In this document: positions 20,375-29,864 of the stretch, piece after piece
How the letters are laid out: every line of letters starts with the position of its first letter
How positions within the stretch are numbered: the stretch's first letter is position 1
Assembly: GCF_000282455.1 (NCBI RefSeq)
Contig: NZ_AKJG01000002.1
Coordinates: 1-64,000, forward strand
Length of the DNA: 64,000 nt
Direction: 5' to 3'
Source: Pseudomonas sp. GM74
GTDB lineage: Bacteria; Pseudomonadota; Gammaproteobacteria; Pseudomonadales; Pseudomonadaceae
The notes under the pieces: model-generated
The model's database searches: none
The model's input: only the letters and a program-made list of their open reading frames with translations
What the model was told of the DNA's origin: nothing
Position numbers and translations under genes: made by a program

Positions 20375-21265
20375 CTACCGCGCCCCCGAAAACACCTCCC
20401 CCAACCAGTCCACAAACACCCGGACCCTGGGCGACATGTGTCGGTTGTGCGGGTATAGCACCGAAACCGGCATCGATGGCGGTGGTGTGTCGACGAGGAC
20501 TTCCTGCACCAGGCCTTGGGAAATCTGCGTTTCCATCCGGTAGTGCGGGCACTGGATCAGGCCCAGCCCGGCAATCGCCGAGGCGGCGTAGATTTCTGCG
20601 CCGAACACCGAGACCGCACCGTCGATGGCCACTTCCTTGACTTCACCGTCCACCATGAATTCAAACGGGAACAACCTGGCCGTCGTGCGCGAAACGTAGT
20701 TCACCGCACGGTGCCGGCTCAGGTCGGCAAGGCTTTTCGGTTCGCCGTATTTGCGCAAATAGGCGGGGCTGGCGCAGGTGATCTGACGCAGGTTGGCGAT
20801 ACGCTTGCCGATCAGCGTGGAGTCGCCCAATGTTCCTGCGCGCAACACGCAATCGATACCTTCAGTGATCAGATCGACCTGGCGGTCAGCCTCGCTGATC
20901 GACAGGTCGATGTCGGGATAACGCGCCATGAATTGCGGCAATGCCGGGATCACGAAGTGCTTGGCCAATGTCCCGTGCAAGTCCACCCGCAGCCGCCCCT
21001 TCGGTGCCACACCGCGAAACGCCAATTCCGCTTCTTCCAGCTCTGCCAGCAGTTGCACGCAACGCAGGTAGTAGGCCTCGCCATCCAGCGTCGGACGCAC
21101 TTTACGCGTGCTGCGCTCCAACAAACGCGTACCGAGCCAGGCCTCGAACTGATTCAAGGTGTGGGTCAGTGTTGCGCGTGGCAGGTTCAGGTCATCGGCA
21201 GCCTGCGTGAAGCTGCTGCGCTCGTAGATCCGCACAAAAATCTTCATCGCTTTGACTTGGTCCAC
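20375..21265 (-). CDS. LysR-family regulator divergent from an SDR gene
   Basis: A 296-residue LysR-type regulator. The N-terminal helix-turn-helix (about 3-62) reads MKIFVRIYERSSFTQAADDL and PRATLTHTLNQFEAWLGTRL. The effector domain contains GRLRVDLHGTLAKHFVIPAL and DLSISEADRQVDLI. It belongs to the CrgA/DmlR-like branch that typically controls an adjacent dehydrogenase. It is divergent from the SDR gene at 21386 (120-base shared promoter), so autoregulation and control of that gene are likely. Confidence 0.9.
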   Translation of the reverse strand: MDQVKAMKIFVRIYERSSFTQAADDLNLPRATLTHTLNQFEAWLGTRLLERSTRKVRPTLDGEAYYLRCVQLLAELEEAELAFRGVAPKGRLRVDLHGTLAKHFVIPALPQFMARYPDIDLSISEADRQVDLITEGIDCVLRAGTLGDSTLIGKRIANLRQITCASPAYLRKYGEPKSLADLSRHRAVNYVSRTTARLFPFEFMVDGEVKEVAIDGAVSVFGAEIYAASAIAGLGLIQCPHYRMETQISQGLVQEVLVDTPPPSMPVSVLYPHNRHMSPRVRVFVDWLGEVFSGAR

Positions 21266-21385
21266 AACTCACTCCAGGCACTCGATTGTTGGCGATTATT
21301 GAACAGTCAAGGCAACTCTCGTGCATTTATCGGCCTGAGTAAACATGTGAAATTGGCTTCACACCCCGTCGACAGGAACACCAAC

Positions 21386-22126
21386 ATGACTCATCAAACT
21401 CCGAAAGTTGCCATAGTGACCGGCGCCTCCCGCGGCATCGGCGCGGTCATCGCCAAACAATTGGCCAGCGAAGGTTTCGCCGTTGCCATCAACTACGCCA
21501 GCAGCGCCACCGAAGCCTCCAAACTGGTGGTGGAGTTGCGTCAGGCCGGCCATCAGGCCATAGCGATCAAGGCCGATGTGGCCAATGCCGACGACGTGCG
21601 CCGGATGTTCGACGAGACAGAAACCCAACTGGGCAATGTCGATGTGTTGGTGAACAACGCCGGCATCCTCAAGGTGCTGCCACTGGCGCAACACAGCGAC
21701 GAACTGTTCGAGCAGAACTTCAACATCCACGCTCGCGGTACCTTCAATACCCTGCGTGAAGCGGCGACCCGCCTGAACAGCGGTGGCCGGATCATCAACT
21801 TCTCCAGCAGCACTGTCGGCATGAACCTGCCGGGCTATGCGGTGTACATCGCCAGCAAAGCGGCAGTGGAATCCCTGACCCAGGTATTCGCCAAGGAAAT
21901 GCGCGGGCGCAACATCACCGTCAATGCGGTGGCACCCGGGCCGGTGGCGACTGAGTTGTTTTTGCACGGCAAGAGTGAGGAGCAGATTCAGAATTTCGCG
22001 AAGATGGCGCCGCTGGAGCGTCTCGGTCAGCCGCAGGATATTGCCCGAGTCGTGTCCTTCCTCGTCGGACCGGATTCGGCGTGGGTCAACGGGCAGGTTT
22101 TGCGGGTCAATGGTGGATTGGCTTAA
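21386..22126 (+). CDS. SDR-family oxidoreductase
   Basis: A 246-residue classical short-chain dehydrogenase. It has the cofactor motif TGASRGIGAVIA (about 12-23), VDVLVNNAGIL, the catalytic Ser of INFSSSTVG, the Tyr-x3-Lys motif YIASK, and the PGPVATELF and VNGQVLRVNGG ends. The Tyr of the motif follows AV, giving a YxxxK of normal spacing. It is paired with the divergent LysR regulator. The substrate is unknown; family members reduce ketoacyl, sugar or small carbonyl compounds. The ATG at 21386 gives the family length; a much longer in-frame reading upstream is an antisense artefact over the lysR gene. Confidence 0.9.
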   Translation: MTHQTPKVAIVTGASRGIGAVIAKQLASEGFAVAINYASSATEASKLVVELRQAGHQAIAIKADVANADDVRRMFDETETQLGNVDVLVNNAGILKVLPLAQHSDELFEQNFNIHARGTFNTLREAATRLNSGGRIINFSSSTVGMNLPGYAVYIASKAAVESLTQVFAKEMRGRNITVNAVAPGPVATELFLHGKSEEQIQNFAKMAPLERLGQPQDIARVVSFLVGPDSAWVNGQVLRVNGGLA

Positions 22127-22191
22127 CTATGCTCAGACAGACACCGCGATAGCGGTTTGTCAGGCAAAAAAATCCAGCGGAAGCACACACC

Positions 22192-22452
22192 ATGCACACC
22201 ACCATCATCATCACCTTCGGCCTGATCCTCCTGGCGCTGATGCTCTACATCGGCGAGAAAATCGGCTTCACCCGCCAGACCCTGGCCTACGGTTTTATCC
22301 TGCTGTGGCTGGCGCTGACGCTGATCAACGGCGCAGTCGGCATTGTGCATGCCGGCCAGCCATTGAGCACCGAACTGGTGGTCGGCAGCGCCGTGTTCGG
22401 TGTCCCGGTAGCGGCACTGGTGTTGTTCATGGTGCTGACCACCGAGACGTGA
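22192..22452 (+). CDS. Small inner-membrane protein
   Basis: An 86-residue protein with three hydrophobic stretches (about 3-22, 33-53 and 66-83) and almost no soluble part. I do not recognise a family. It sits downstream of the SDR gene and ends 9 bases before the convergent betT stop codon. The start ATG follows a GGAAGC, a plausible but weak ribosome site. It is probably a real membrane protein of unknown role. Confidence 0.6.
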   Translation: MHTTIIITFGLILLALMLYIGEKIGFTRQTLAYGFILLWLALTLINGAVGIVHAGQPLSTELVVGSAVFGVPVAALVLFMVLTTET

Positions 22453-22461
22453 AGGCCTTGA

Positions 22462-24456
22462 TCAACGCACCAGATGCAGGAACTGCATGTGCCGTTCGTA
22501 CTGGTCGAGGATGTCGTTGATGATCTGCTCCTTGGTGTAGCCGACCAGATCGTAGTCCTGACTGCCCTCGCTCAAATGCACTTCGGCCCGGTAATAGCGG
22601 CGATTGTTGAGTTGCTTGGAACCCATGCCGCCACGGGCAAACGATGGCGTGAAATAGCCGCGCATCTGCACCTGATAAACGAACGGATGCTGGTCGCCAT
22701 GACCGATTTCCAGGCTGACGCTGTCATGGGCCGGGTCCGGGTGCATGACCACGTGCAAACCCTTTTCCCGGAACACCGCGGACACCTCTTCAATCGCCGG
22801 ACGCACCGTGGTGTCGAGGAAGCGATAGACCTCATCCCGCGACGGGAAATGCACCGCCTGACTCAGGCGCTGACGCCAACCGCCCCGCCGTGAACCGGAC
22901 ACCGGTGCCAGTGAATGCATCTGCGCGATCTGCTTCTGCGACTCCAGATAAAACGCCTTGTGCAGCCCCCACATCATCAACAGCAGGATCAGCGAGAACG
23001 GCAGCGAGGTCAGGACCACCGCTGACTTCAGCGCATCGATGCTGCCGGAAAACAGCAGCGCACTGGTTACCAATGCGGTCATCGCACCCCAGAACACCCG
23101 CAGCCATTTCGGCCCGTCTTCATCCGGGTTGCCGCCCTTGGCAGACAGCGTCGACAGCACTACGGTGCCGGAGTCGGCGGAGGTGACGAAGAACACGAAG
23201 CTGATGAACACCGTGACCGCGATGACGGTTTTGCTCCACGGGTAGGTTTCCAGCAACAGGTAGAGCGTCATCGACGGATTGTCGATGGCCGACATGCCGA
23301 GCGCGCTCATGCCGTGGTTGAGCACTTGATCGATGGCGCTGTTGCCGAAAATGGACATCCACGCCAGGGTAAAGCCGAGCGGAATCAACAGCACGCCGAA
23401 GACGAACTCGCGAATGGTGCGGCCACGGGAAATCCGTGCGATGAACAAGCCCACGAACGGCGACCATGCAATCCACCAGGCCCAGTAGAACACCGTCCAG
23501 CCGCCCAGCCAGTCGCTGGGTTTGTCGTAGGCGTAGAGGTCGAAACTCTTCATCGGCAAGGCGCCGAGGTAGTCGCCGAGGTTCTGGATCAGGGTGTTGA
23601 GCAAGTGCTGCGTGGGGCCGGCGAACAGTACGAACAGCAGCAGCGCGCAGGCCAGCAGCATGTTGATGTCGGACATGACCCGCACGCCCTTGTCGACGCC
23701 GGAGACCGCAACGATGATCGCAGCGCCCATCATCAAGGTGATCAGGCCAACCTGAACCCACTGGGTGTGGGCGATGCCGAACAGGTAGTCCAGGCCCGAG
23801 TTGAGGTGCAACACACCAAAGCCCATATCGGCACCGAGGCCGAACACCGTGGCGATGATGCCGAAGCCATCCACCGCGTAGCCGATGGGGCCATTGATGC
23901 GCTTGCCGATCAGCGGATACAGCGCCGAGCGCAGGGCCAGTGGCAGGTTATGCCGGTAGGCGAAGTAGGCCAGCGCCATGCCGACAAAGGCGAACACGCC
24001 CCAGCCATGCAGGCCCCAGTGCAGAAACAGAATCTGCATCGCCTGGCGCGCCGCATCCGCCGTACCGGCCTCGCCTTGGGGCGGTTGCAGCATGTGGGTC
24101 AACGGCTCGGACACGCAGAAGAAAAACAGGGTGATGCTGATCCCGGCGGCGAACAGCATGCCAGCCCAGGACAAATAACTGAATTCGGGTTCGTCGTGGT
24201 CGGCACCGAGCTTGATCTTGCCGTAGCCGGACAAGGCGGTGACCACCACGAAGACCAGATACAGGGTCATCGCCAGCAGGTAATACCAGCCGACCGTGTT
24301 GGCCGCCCAGTTTTGCGCCGCCAGCAACCAGGCACCGGCCTGCTCGGGCATGGCGATGACAACGACACCAAACAACAGGATGAAACTCGCCGAGAACCAG
24401 AACACCGGCGGATTCATGCGGATCAGGCCGCTTGGAGGGATGGACGATGCACTCAT
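22462..24456 (-). CDS. betT: BetT-type choline/betaine BCCT transporter
   Basis: A 664-residue secondary transporter of the betaine/choline/carnitine family with 12 predicted membrane helices. The substrate-site segment GIVATVFGLGADMGFGVLHL-like and the Trp-rich TVFYWAWWIAWSPFVGLFIARISRGRT of TM8 are visible. The C-terminal ~150 residues form a hydrophilic osmosensory extension found in BetT but not in short BCCT proteins. It imports choline for glycine-betaine synthesis. betIBA is not in this window. A perfect inverted repeat about 90 bases upstream resembles a BetI operator. Confidence 0.92.
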   Translation of the reverse strand: MSASSIPPSGLIRMNPPVFWFSASFILLFGVVVIAMPEQAGAWLLAAQNWAANTVGWYYLLAMTLYLVFVVVTALSGYGKIKLGADHDEPEFSYLSWAGMLFAAGISITLFFFCVSEPLTHMLQPPQGEAGTADAARQAMQILFLHWGLHGWGVFAFVGMALAYFAYRHNLPLALRSALYPLIGKRINGPIGYAVDGFGIIATVFGLGADMGFGVLHLNSGLDYLFGIAHTQWVQVGLITLMMGAAIIVAVSGVDKGVRVMSDINMLLACALLLFVLFAGPTQHLLNTLIQNLGDYLGALPMKSFDLYAYDKPSDWLGGWTVFYWAWWIAWSPFVGLFIARISRGRTIREFVFGVLLIPLGFTLAWMSIFGNSAIDQVLNHGMSALGMSAIDNPSMTLYLLLETYPWSKTVIAVTVFISFVFFVTSADSGTVVLSTLSAKGGNPDEDGPKWLRVFWGAMTALVTSALLFSGSIDALKSAVVLTSLPFSLILLLMMWGLHKAFYLESQKQIAQMHSLAPVSGSRRGGWRQRLSQAVHFPSRDEVYRFLDTTVRPAIEEVSAVFREKGLHVVMHPDPAHDSVSLEIGHGDQHPFVYQVQMRGYFTPSFARGGMGSKQLNNRRYYRAEVHLSEGSQDYDLVGYTKEQIINDILDQYERHMQFLHLVR

Positions 24457-24548
24457 GTTCGGTGCACCTCGAAGGGGTAAAACGTGGCTGTAGAAATCAG
24501 ACTCAGCAAAGGCAAGCCTCCTGTTGTGAGCGGGCAGCGAACCGCCGG

Positions 24549-24576
24549 TTTAACTTGAATGAACGTTCAAGTTAAA
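24549..24576. promoter_or_regulatory. Inverted repeat upstream of betT, possible BetI operator
   Basis: Perfect 11-base arms TTTAACTTGAA / TTCAAGTTAAA around a 6-base centre TGAACG, 93 bases upstream of the betT start. The TTGAAC...GTTCAA character resembles TetR-family BetI operators. The assignment is inference. Confidence 0.6.
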
Positions 24577-24670
24577 CATGGATAGGGGGCTAAGGACTAA
24601 TCGCAGGGCTCGGCGGTAGTGTTAATACGCTAGCTCAAGGGAGGGTATTACGCGGGTTTTACGGGGTTCT

Positions 24671-24799
24671 GTAGGAGCTGTAGGAGCTGTAGGAGCTGTC
24701 GAGTGCAACGAGGCTGCGATCTTTTGATCTTGATTTTGCGGTGCATTGGAAAAGATCACAGCCTCGTTGCACTCGACAGCTCCTACAAGTCCTACAAGT
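24671..24799. repeat. Tandem GTAGGAGCT repeats in a long hairpin
   Basis: Three tandem copies of the 9-mer GTAGGAGCT (24671-24697) lead into a near-perfect 37-base inverted repeat (24689-24725 against 24750-24786, one mismatch). A right-hand set of TCCTACAAG units follows. It lies between the betT upstream region and the epsC 3' end, so it may act as a terminator for epsC on the minus strand. Confidence 0.85.
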
Positions 24800-24814
24800 C
24801 CTACGGCAGGGATC

Positions 24815-25741
24815 TTATTTTTGCGCCCCATCATCATGCTGCAGATTCGCCTGGGTCAGGTTGCTGCCCGCCGGCACGCTGCGGGTCAGCCAGACGTTAC
24901 CGCCAATGGTCGAGCCCTGGCCGATGGTGATCCGCCCCAGAATCGTCGCCCCGGCATAAATCACCACGTCATCCTCGACAATCGGGTGCCGTGGCTGGCC
25001 TTTCTGCAGCTGACCGTCTTCGTCCGCCGGGAAGCGCTTGGCGCCCAAGGTCACCGCCTGATAGATCCGCACGCGCTCGCCGATGATTGCCGTCTCGCCA
25101 ATCACCACGCCCGTCCCGTGGTCGATGAAGAAACTGCGGCCGATCTGCGCACCTGGGTGAATGTCGATACCGGTGGCCGAGTGAGCGATTTCCGCGCTGA
25201 TCCGCGCCAGCAGCGGCAACCCGGCGCGATACAAATGGTGGGCCAGACGATGGTGAATCACCGCCAGAATCCCCGGGTAGCACAACAACACTTCATCGAC
25301 GCTGCGCGCCGCCGGGTCGCCGTGATAGGCCGCGAGCACGTCGCTGTCCAACAGGCTGCGCAACCCGGGCAAAGCGAGGGCGAAGTCCTGAATGATCTGG
25401 ATGGTTTTGGCTTCGACTTCAGTCTCGGCCTGGGCACTGTGGCGCGCGGCGTAGCGCAATTCGAGTCGCGCCTGGGCCAACAGCGCATTCAGCGCCACAT
25501 CGAGGGTGTGGCCGACGTAGAAATCTTCGCTCTCTTCGCGCAGGTCAACCGGCCCCAGGCGCATCGGGAACAGCGCACCGCACAGGGCTTCGAGAATGTC
25601 CGCCATGGCTGCGCGGGACGGCAATTCGCGACCGCCCTGCTCGCCGCTGGCCCGGCCGTTTTGTGCACGCCACTGTTCACGTGCCGTGCGCAGCTGGCTG
25701 ACGATGGTCTGCAATTGCCAATGGCTGGAACGCTCACTCAC
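24815..25741 (-). CDS. epsC: Serine O-acetyltransferase, EpsC type
   Basis: A 308-residue enzyme making O-acetylserine, the carbon skeleton for cysteine. The C-terminal left-handed beta-helix carries hexapeptide repeats, with the diagnostic [20 protein letters not shown] and [20 protein letters not shown] and later [19 protein letters not shown]. The long N-terminal helical domain (about 1-170) distinguishes the EpsC type from short CysE. It is divergent from dcyD and close to cystine import genes, so the block balances cysteine production and breakdown. Confidence 0.92.
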   Translation of the reverse strand: MSERSSHWQLQTIVSQLRTAREQWRAQNGRASGEQGGRELPSRAAMADILEALCGALFPMRLGPVDLREESEDFYVGHTLDVALNALLAQARLELRYAARHSAQAETEVEAKTIQIIQDFALALPGLRSLLDSDVLAAYHGDPAARSVDEVLLCYPGILAVIHHRLAHHLYRAGLPLLARISAEIAHSATGIDIHPGAQIGRSFFIDHGTGVVIGETAIIGERVRIYQAVTLGAKRFPADEDGQLQKGQPRHPIVEDDVVIYAGATILGRITIGQGSTIGGNVWLTRSVPAGSNLTQANLQHDDGAQK

Positions 25742-25931
25742 GGTAAAAACTCCTCATGGGCGGCCGGACTGTCTGGCCGCACTGACGGGGATTACTTTAC
25801 GGCAAGGGTCGCGAGGCAAATTAAGAACCAATAGTGCTGTGCTCAGTTCGATTGGCTATAAGCGATTGGCGGTTGCCCCAACTTTTTGGCGTGCCTATAG
25901 TCCTGAGATCTTCAACCGCCAGTACGGACTC

Positions 25932-26924
25932 ATGATCAAACAACAGCTCGCCCGCTTTAACCGCCTCGACCTGCTCGGTCAGCCCACCGCCCTGGAAAAA
26001 CTCGAACGCCTGTCGACCTGGCTGGGCCGCGACCTGTACGTCAAGCGCGATGACCTGACGCCGCTGGCAATGGGCGGCAACAAGCTGCGCAAACTCGAAT
26101 ACCTGGCCGCCGATGCCTTGGCCCAGGGTGCCGACACCTTGATCACGGCGGGCGCGCTGCAATCGAACCACGTGCGCCAGACAGCCGCCATTGCCGCCAA
26201 GTTGGGACTGGGCTGCGTAGCCCTTCTGGAAAATCCTCTGGGTACTGACGACATCAATTACACCGGCAACGGCAACCGCCTGCTGCTCGACCTGTTCGAT
26301 GCCAAGGTCGAACTGGTGGAAAACCTCGACAACGCCGACGAGCAACTGCAAGCCCTGGCCAACCGACTGCGCAGCAACGGCAAGAAGCCGTACCTGGTGC
26401 CGATCGGTGGCTCCAATGCGCTGGGCGCCCTGGGTTACGTGCGCGCCGGGCTGGAACTGGCCGAGCAGATCAAGGACACCGGTCTGAAGTTCGCTGCCGT
26501 GGTCCTGGCCTCGGGCAGCGCCGGTACCCATAGCGGCCTGGCATTGGCCCTGAGTGAAGCATTGCCGGATCTGCCAGTGATCGGCGTGACGGTTTCGCGC
26601 AGCGATGAAGACCAGCGGCCAAAGGTTCAAGGCCTGGCCGAACGCACTGCCGAGTTGCTGGGCGTGAATCTGCCGGAGGCTTTCAAGGTCGAGTTGTGGG
26701 ATGAATATTTCGCCCCGCGTTATGGCGAGCCGAATGCCGGCACACTGGCGGCGGTGAAGCTGCTGGCGAGTCAGGAAGGCTTGCTGCTGGACCCGGTCTA
26801 CACTGGCAAGGCCATGGCGGGCTTGCTGGACGGGATCGGGCGTCAGCGTTTCGACGAAGGTCCGATTATCTTCCTGCACACCGGCGGGGCGCCGGCGTTG
26901 TTTGCCTACAAAGACTTTATCTGA
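25932..26924 (+). CDS. dcyD: D-cysteine desulfhydrase
   Basis: A 330-residue PLP enzyme of the tryptophan-synthase-beta fold that converts D-cysteine to pyruvate, H2S and ammonia. The PLP lysine is in the motif [12 protein letters not shown] (about 47-58). [18 protein letters not shown] and a glycine-rich phosphate loop [15 protein letters not shown] follow. [15 protein letters not shown] closes the protein. The family also contains ACC deaminase, but length and the adjacent cystine ABC genes favour DcyD. The ATG at 25932 is the family start; the longer frame runs antisense through epsC. Confidence 0.92.
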   Translation: MIKQQLARFNRLDLLGQPTALEKLERLSTWLGRDLYVKRDDLTPLAMGGNKLRKLEYLAADALAQGADTLITAGALQSNHVRQTAAIAAKLGLGCVALLENPLGTDDINYTGNGNRLLLDLFDAKVELVENLDNADEQLQALANRLRSNGKKPYLVPIGGSNALGALGYVRAGLELAEQIKDTGLKFAAVVLASGSAGTHSGLALALSEALPDLPVIGVTVSRSDEDQRPKVQGLAERTAELLGVNLPEAFKVELWDEYFAPRYGEPNAGTLAAVKLLASQEGLLLDPVYTGKAMAGLLDGIGRQRFDEGPIIFLHTGGAPALFAYKDFI

Positions 26925-26928
26925 CTGA

Positions 26929-27003
26929 TCGTTCCCGCGTTCGCGTGGGAACGTATTTGAATTAATATTCAAATAAAGAATAATAAATAGAATATTTATT
27001 ATT
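26929..27003. terminator. dcyD-tcyJ intergenic hairpin and AT-rich inverted repeat
   Basis: A hairpin CGTTCCC...GGGAACG (26930-26952) follows the dcyD stop by a few bases and probably terminates it. Further on is a perfect AT-only inverted repeat, AATAATAAATA / TATTTATTATT with a GAA centre (26979-27003). The AT repeat is about 155 bases before tcyJ and may be a regulator-binding site. Confidence 0.6.
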
Positions 27004-27156
27004 TTCCTATCTAACGGCGTCATCTTATAGTCACGCCGCAGGCGAATTTGCAGCGAGACGCATAAGCTGCTTTAGGGCAGGATATCGCAGTCGTCCAAAT
27101 CCCGAATTTGCCAACTTTCCTAAAGCGTCTTCCATAAGAAAACACAGGGGCTTGTC

Positions 27157-27957
27157 ATGAATTTTTCCGCACTACGTCGCAATCTGCTGGTGGGTTCGCT
27201 GGGCCTGGCACTGAGCGCCGGCCTGATTGGCCAGGCGGTTGCCGGTGAGCAACTGCAACAAATCAAGGACAAAGGCGTGATCAACGTCGGCCTGGAAGGC
27301 ACTTACCCACCGTTCAGTTTCGTCGATGCCGACGGCAAACTGACCGGCTTCGAAGTCGAGTTCTCCGAAGCCCTGGCCAAAGAGCTGGGCGTCAAGGTCA
27401 AACTGCAACCGACCAAATGGGACGGCATCCTCGCGGCCCTGGAATCCAAGCGCCTGGACGCAGTGATCAACCAGGTGACCATCTCCGAAGAACGCAAGAA
27501 GAAGTACGACTTCTCCGAGCCTTACACCGTTTCCGGTATCCAGGCGCTGGTGCTGACCAAGAAGGCCGCCGAGCTGAACATCAAGACCGCTGCCGACCTG
27601 GGTGGCAAGAAAGTCGGCGTAGGCCTGGGCACCAACTACGAAGAGTGGGTGAAAACCAATGTGCCGACCGCTGACGTCCGCACCTACGAAGATGATCCGA
27701 CCAAGTTCCAGGACCTGCGTGTCGGCCGTATCGACGCCATTCTGATCGACCGTCTGGCTGCACTGGAATACGCCAAGAAAGCCAAGGACACCACCGCCGC
27801 CGGTGACGCGTTCTCCCGTCAGGAAGCCGGCATTGCCCTGCGCAAAGGCGAGCCTGAACTGCTGGCCGCGGTGAACAAGGCGATCGACAAGCTGCGCGCC
27901 GATGGCACCCTGAAAAAGCTCTCGGAAAAATACTTCAACGCTGACGTCACTCAATAA
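27157..27957 (+). CDS. tcyJ: Cystine ABC transporter substrate-binding protein
   Basis: A 266-residue periplasmic protein of the amino-acid-binding family (SBP type 3) with a signal peptide ending near VAG at residue 30. The mature N-terminus has INVGLEGTYPPFSFVDADGK, and LTGFEVEFSEALAKELGV, VINQVTISEERKKKYDFSEP and GVGLGTNYEEW follow, as in FliY/TcyJ. It binds L-cystine and related diaminopimelate-like ligands. It is first in tcyJLN, and its TAA overlaps the next ATG by one base. Confidence 0.93.
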   Translation: MNFSALRRNLLVGSLGLALSAGLIGQAVAGEQLQQIKDKGVINVGLEGTYPPFSFVDADGKLTGFEVEFSEALAKELGVKVKLQPTKWDGILAALESKRLDAVINQVTISEERKKKYDFSEPYTVSGIQALVLTKKAAELNIKTAADLGGKKVGVGLGTNYEEWVKTNVPTADVRTYEDDPTKFQDLRVGRIDAILIDRLAALEYAKKAKDTTAAGDAFSRQEAGIALRKGEPELLAAVNKAIDKLRADGTLKKLSEKYFNADVTQ

Positions 27958-28622
27958 TGGAAGAAGCTTTCCAACTCGCACTGGACTCCGTGCCCTTTCT
28001 GCTCAAGGGCGCGTACTACACGGTCATCCTCAGCCTGGGCGGGATGTTCTTCGGCCTGGTGATGGGGTTCGGCCTGGCGCTGATGCGCCTGTCGCGCTTC
28101 AAGCTGGTGAGCTGGATCGCCCGCATCTACGTGTCGTTCTTTCGCGGCACGCCGTTGCTGGTGCAACTGTTCGTGATCTATTACGGCTTGCCGCAATTGG
28201 GTCTGGAACTGGATCCGCTGCCGGCGGCCCTGATCGGCTTCTCGCTGAACATGGCCGCCTATGCCTGCGAAATCCTGCGTGCCGCGATCAGCTCCATCGA
28301 GCGCGGCCAGTGGGAAGCCGCTGCCAGTATCGGCATGACCCGCGCGCAGACCCTGCGCCGGGCCATCCTGCCGCAGGCGATGCGCACCGCATTGCCGCCG
28401 CTGGGCAACAGCTTCATTTCGCTGGTCAAGGACACGGCGCTGGCCGCTACCATCCAGGTACCGGAACTGTTCCGCCAGGCACAACTGATCACCGCCCGTA
28501 CCTTCGAAATCTTCACCATGTATCTTGCCGCCGCACTGATCTACTGGGTCCTGGCCACGGTGCTGTCGCACCTGCAGAACCAGTTGGAAGCGCGGGTCAA
28601 TCGGCACGACCAGGAGTCCTGA
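27957..28622 (+). CDS. tcyL: Cystine ABC transporter permease
   Basis: A 221-residue polar-amino-acid permease (HisM/YecS type) with five membrane segments. The EAA motif [20 protein letters not shown] lies around residues 117-136. [20 protein letters not shown] and [20 protein letters not shown] are characteristic. It is translationally coupled to tcyJ by the TAATG overlap and is followed by tcyN after four bases. Confidence 0.93.
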   Translation: MEEAFQLALDSVPFLLKGAYYTVILSLGGMFFGLVMGFGLALMRLSRFKLVSWIARIYVSFFRGTPLLVQLFVIYYGLPQLGLELDPLPAALIGFSLNMAAYACEILRAAISSIERGQWEAAASIGMTRAQTLRRAILPQAMRTALPPLGNSFISLVKDTALAATIQVPELFRQAQLITARTFEIFTMYLAAALIYWVLATVLSHLQNQLEARVNRHDQES

Positions 28623-28626
28623 CCCA

Positions 28627-29382
28627 ATGATTGTCGTGGAAAAACTGACAAAGCAGTTCAAGGGTCAAGTCGTGCTCAATGGCATCGATCTTGAGGTCAA
28701 GGAAGGCGAGGTGATCGCGATCATCGGCCCGAGTGGTTCGGGCAAGACCACCTTCCTGCGCTGCCTGAATTTTCTGGAAGAACCCACCAGCGGCCGGATC
28801 AAGGTCGGCGATATCGAAGTCGATACCAGCCGCCCCCTGAACCAGCAGCAGAGCCTGGTGCGACGTTTGCGCCAGCACGTGGGCTTCGTGTTCCAGAACT
28901 TCAACCTGTTCCCCCATCGCACCGCCCTGGAAAACGTCATCGAAGGCCCGATCGTGGTCAAGAAGACACCGCGCGACGACGCTGTTGCCCTGGGTAAAAA
29001 ACTATTGGCCAAGGTCGGTCTGGCGGGCAAGGAGGACGCTTACCCGCGTCGCCTCTCCGGTGGCCAGCAACAGCGCGTGGCGATTGCCCGGGCACTGGCG
29101 ATGGAGCCCGAAGTGATCCTGTTCGATGAGCCGACCTCGGCCCTCGACCCGGAACTGGTGGGCGAGGTGCTGGCGACCATCCGCGGTCTGGCCGAAGAGA
29201 AGCGCACCATGGTGATCGTCACCCACGAAATGGGCTTTGCCCGGGACGTGGCCAACCGTGTGGTGTTTTTCGACAAGGGTGTGATCGTCGAGCAAGGCGA
29301 AGCGAAGGCATTGTTTGCCAACCCGAAAGAAGAACGGACGAAACAGTTCCTGAGCAAGTTCCTGAATAACGCCCACAACTAA
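28627..29382 (+). CDS. tcyN: Cystine ABC transporter ATP-binding protein
   Basis: A 251-residue ABC ATPase of the polar amino-acid type: Walker [17 protein letters not shown]-loop [17 protein letters not shown], signature [15 protein letters not shown], Walker [16 protein letters not shown] and H-loop [11 protein letters not shown]. It completes the TcyJLN cystine importer. A hairpin (29401-29425) lies about 20 bases after the stop. Confidence 0.94.
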   Translation: MIVVEKLTKQFKGQVVLNGIDLEVKEGEVIAIIGPSGSGKTTFLRCLNFLEEPTSGRIKVGDIEVDTSRPLNQQQSLVRRLRQHVGFVFQNFNLFPHRTALENVIEGPIVVKKTPRDDAVALGKKLLAKVGLAGKEDAYPRRLSGGQQQRVAIARALAMEPEVILFDEPTSALDPELVGEVLATIRGLAEEKRTMVIVTHEMGFARDVANRVVFFDKGVIVEQGEAKALFANPKEERTKQFLSKFLNNAHN

Positions 29383-29864
29383 AAACCCCGCTCAACAACA
29401 GTCACCTTCCATGGATGGAAGTGACACCCCACAAAAAATCCCTCATCAATACCAAACTAACCACCCTCTATTCGATATACATATTTTGTACGCGCGCGCG
29501 GTACATATATATGTACCGCAATAATTAAACGCCCTCTCCCCACCAAACTCCTTTCCCGGCACTTGGCCAACCACGCGTGCAAAGTCGCCCTGATCTGGCC
29601 AATTTCATCGGACAAATTCGACACACCGGCATGGTTTACTTACTTAGCGCCGTAGGAACTTTCTGAATAACACCACCTACCCTCCCACAACTAACAAATC
29701 TCATTGACACCAGTTCCCCGTGACTCTTATCTAGTCTCCGAACAACGTCACCCTTCCCGCCAGACTCATTATTTCAATTAAAAGTAATGAATGGTTTTGC
29801 TGTTCGATATTTAGTTTTTGATTTCCCAGAAACGGACTTCGTTGCAAGACTTCAAGGAGACTTC
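29383..29864. other. AT-rich 480-base intergenic region with palindromes
   Basis: The region holds a hairpin GTCACcTTCCAT/ATGGAAGTGAC (29401-29425), a run of alternating purine-pyrimidine bases and a perfect 22-base palindrome (29498-29519). Base composition is clearly more AT-rich than the neighbouring genes. No gene is supported before 29865. It probably holds the promoter of the repeat protein that follows. Confidence 0.6.
29498..29519. promoter_or_regulatory. Perfect 22-base palindrome
   Basis: GCGGTACATA followed by its exact complement-reversed half around TATG, immediately preceded by a CGCGCGCG run. Together 29489-29519 is almost wholly alternating purine-pyrimidine. It may be an operator or a cruciform/Z-DNA-prone site. 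Function is unknown. Confidence 0.55.

Noticed and set aside
20516..21385. N-terminal extension of the SDR gene
   Set aside because: The frame runs antisense through the LysR gene. The SDR fold and start codon begin at 21386.
23314..24480. Long plus-strand frame opposite betT
   Set aside because: It is antisense to the BCCT transporter, with no ribosome site and no recognisable domain.
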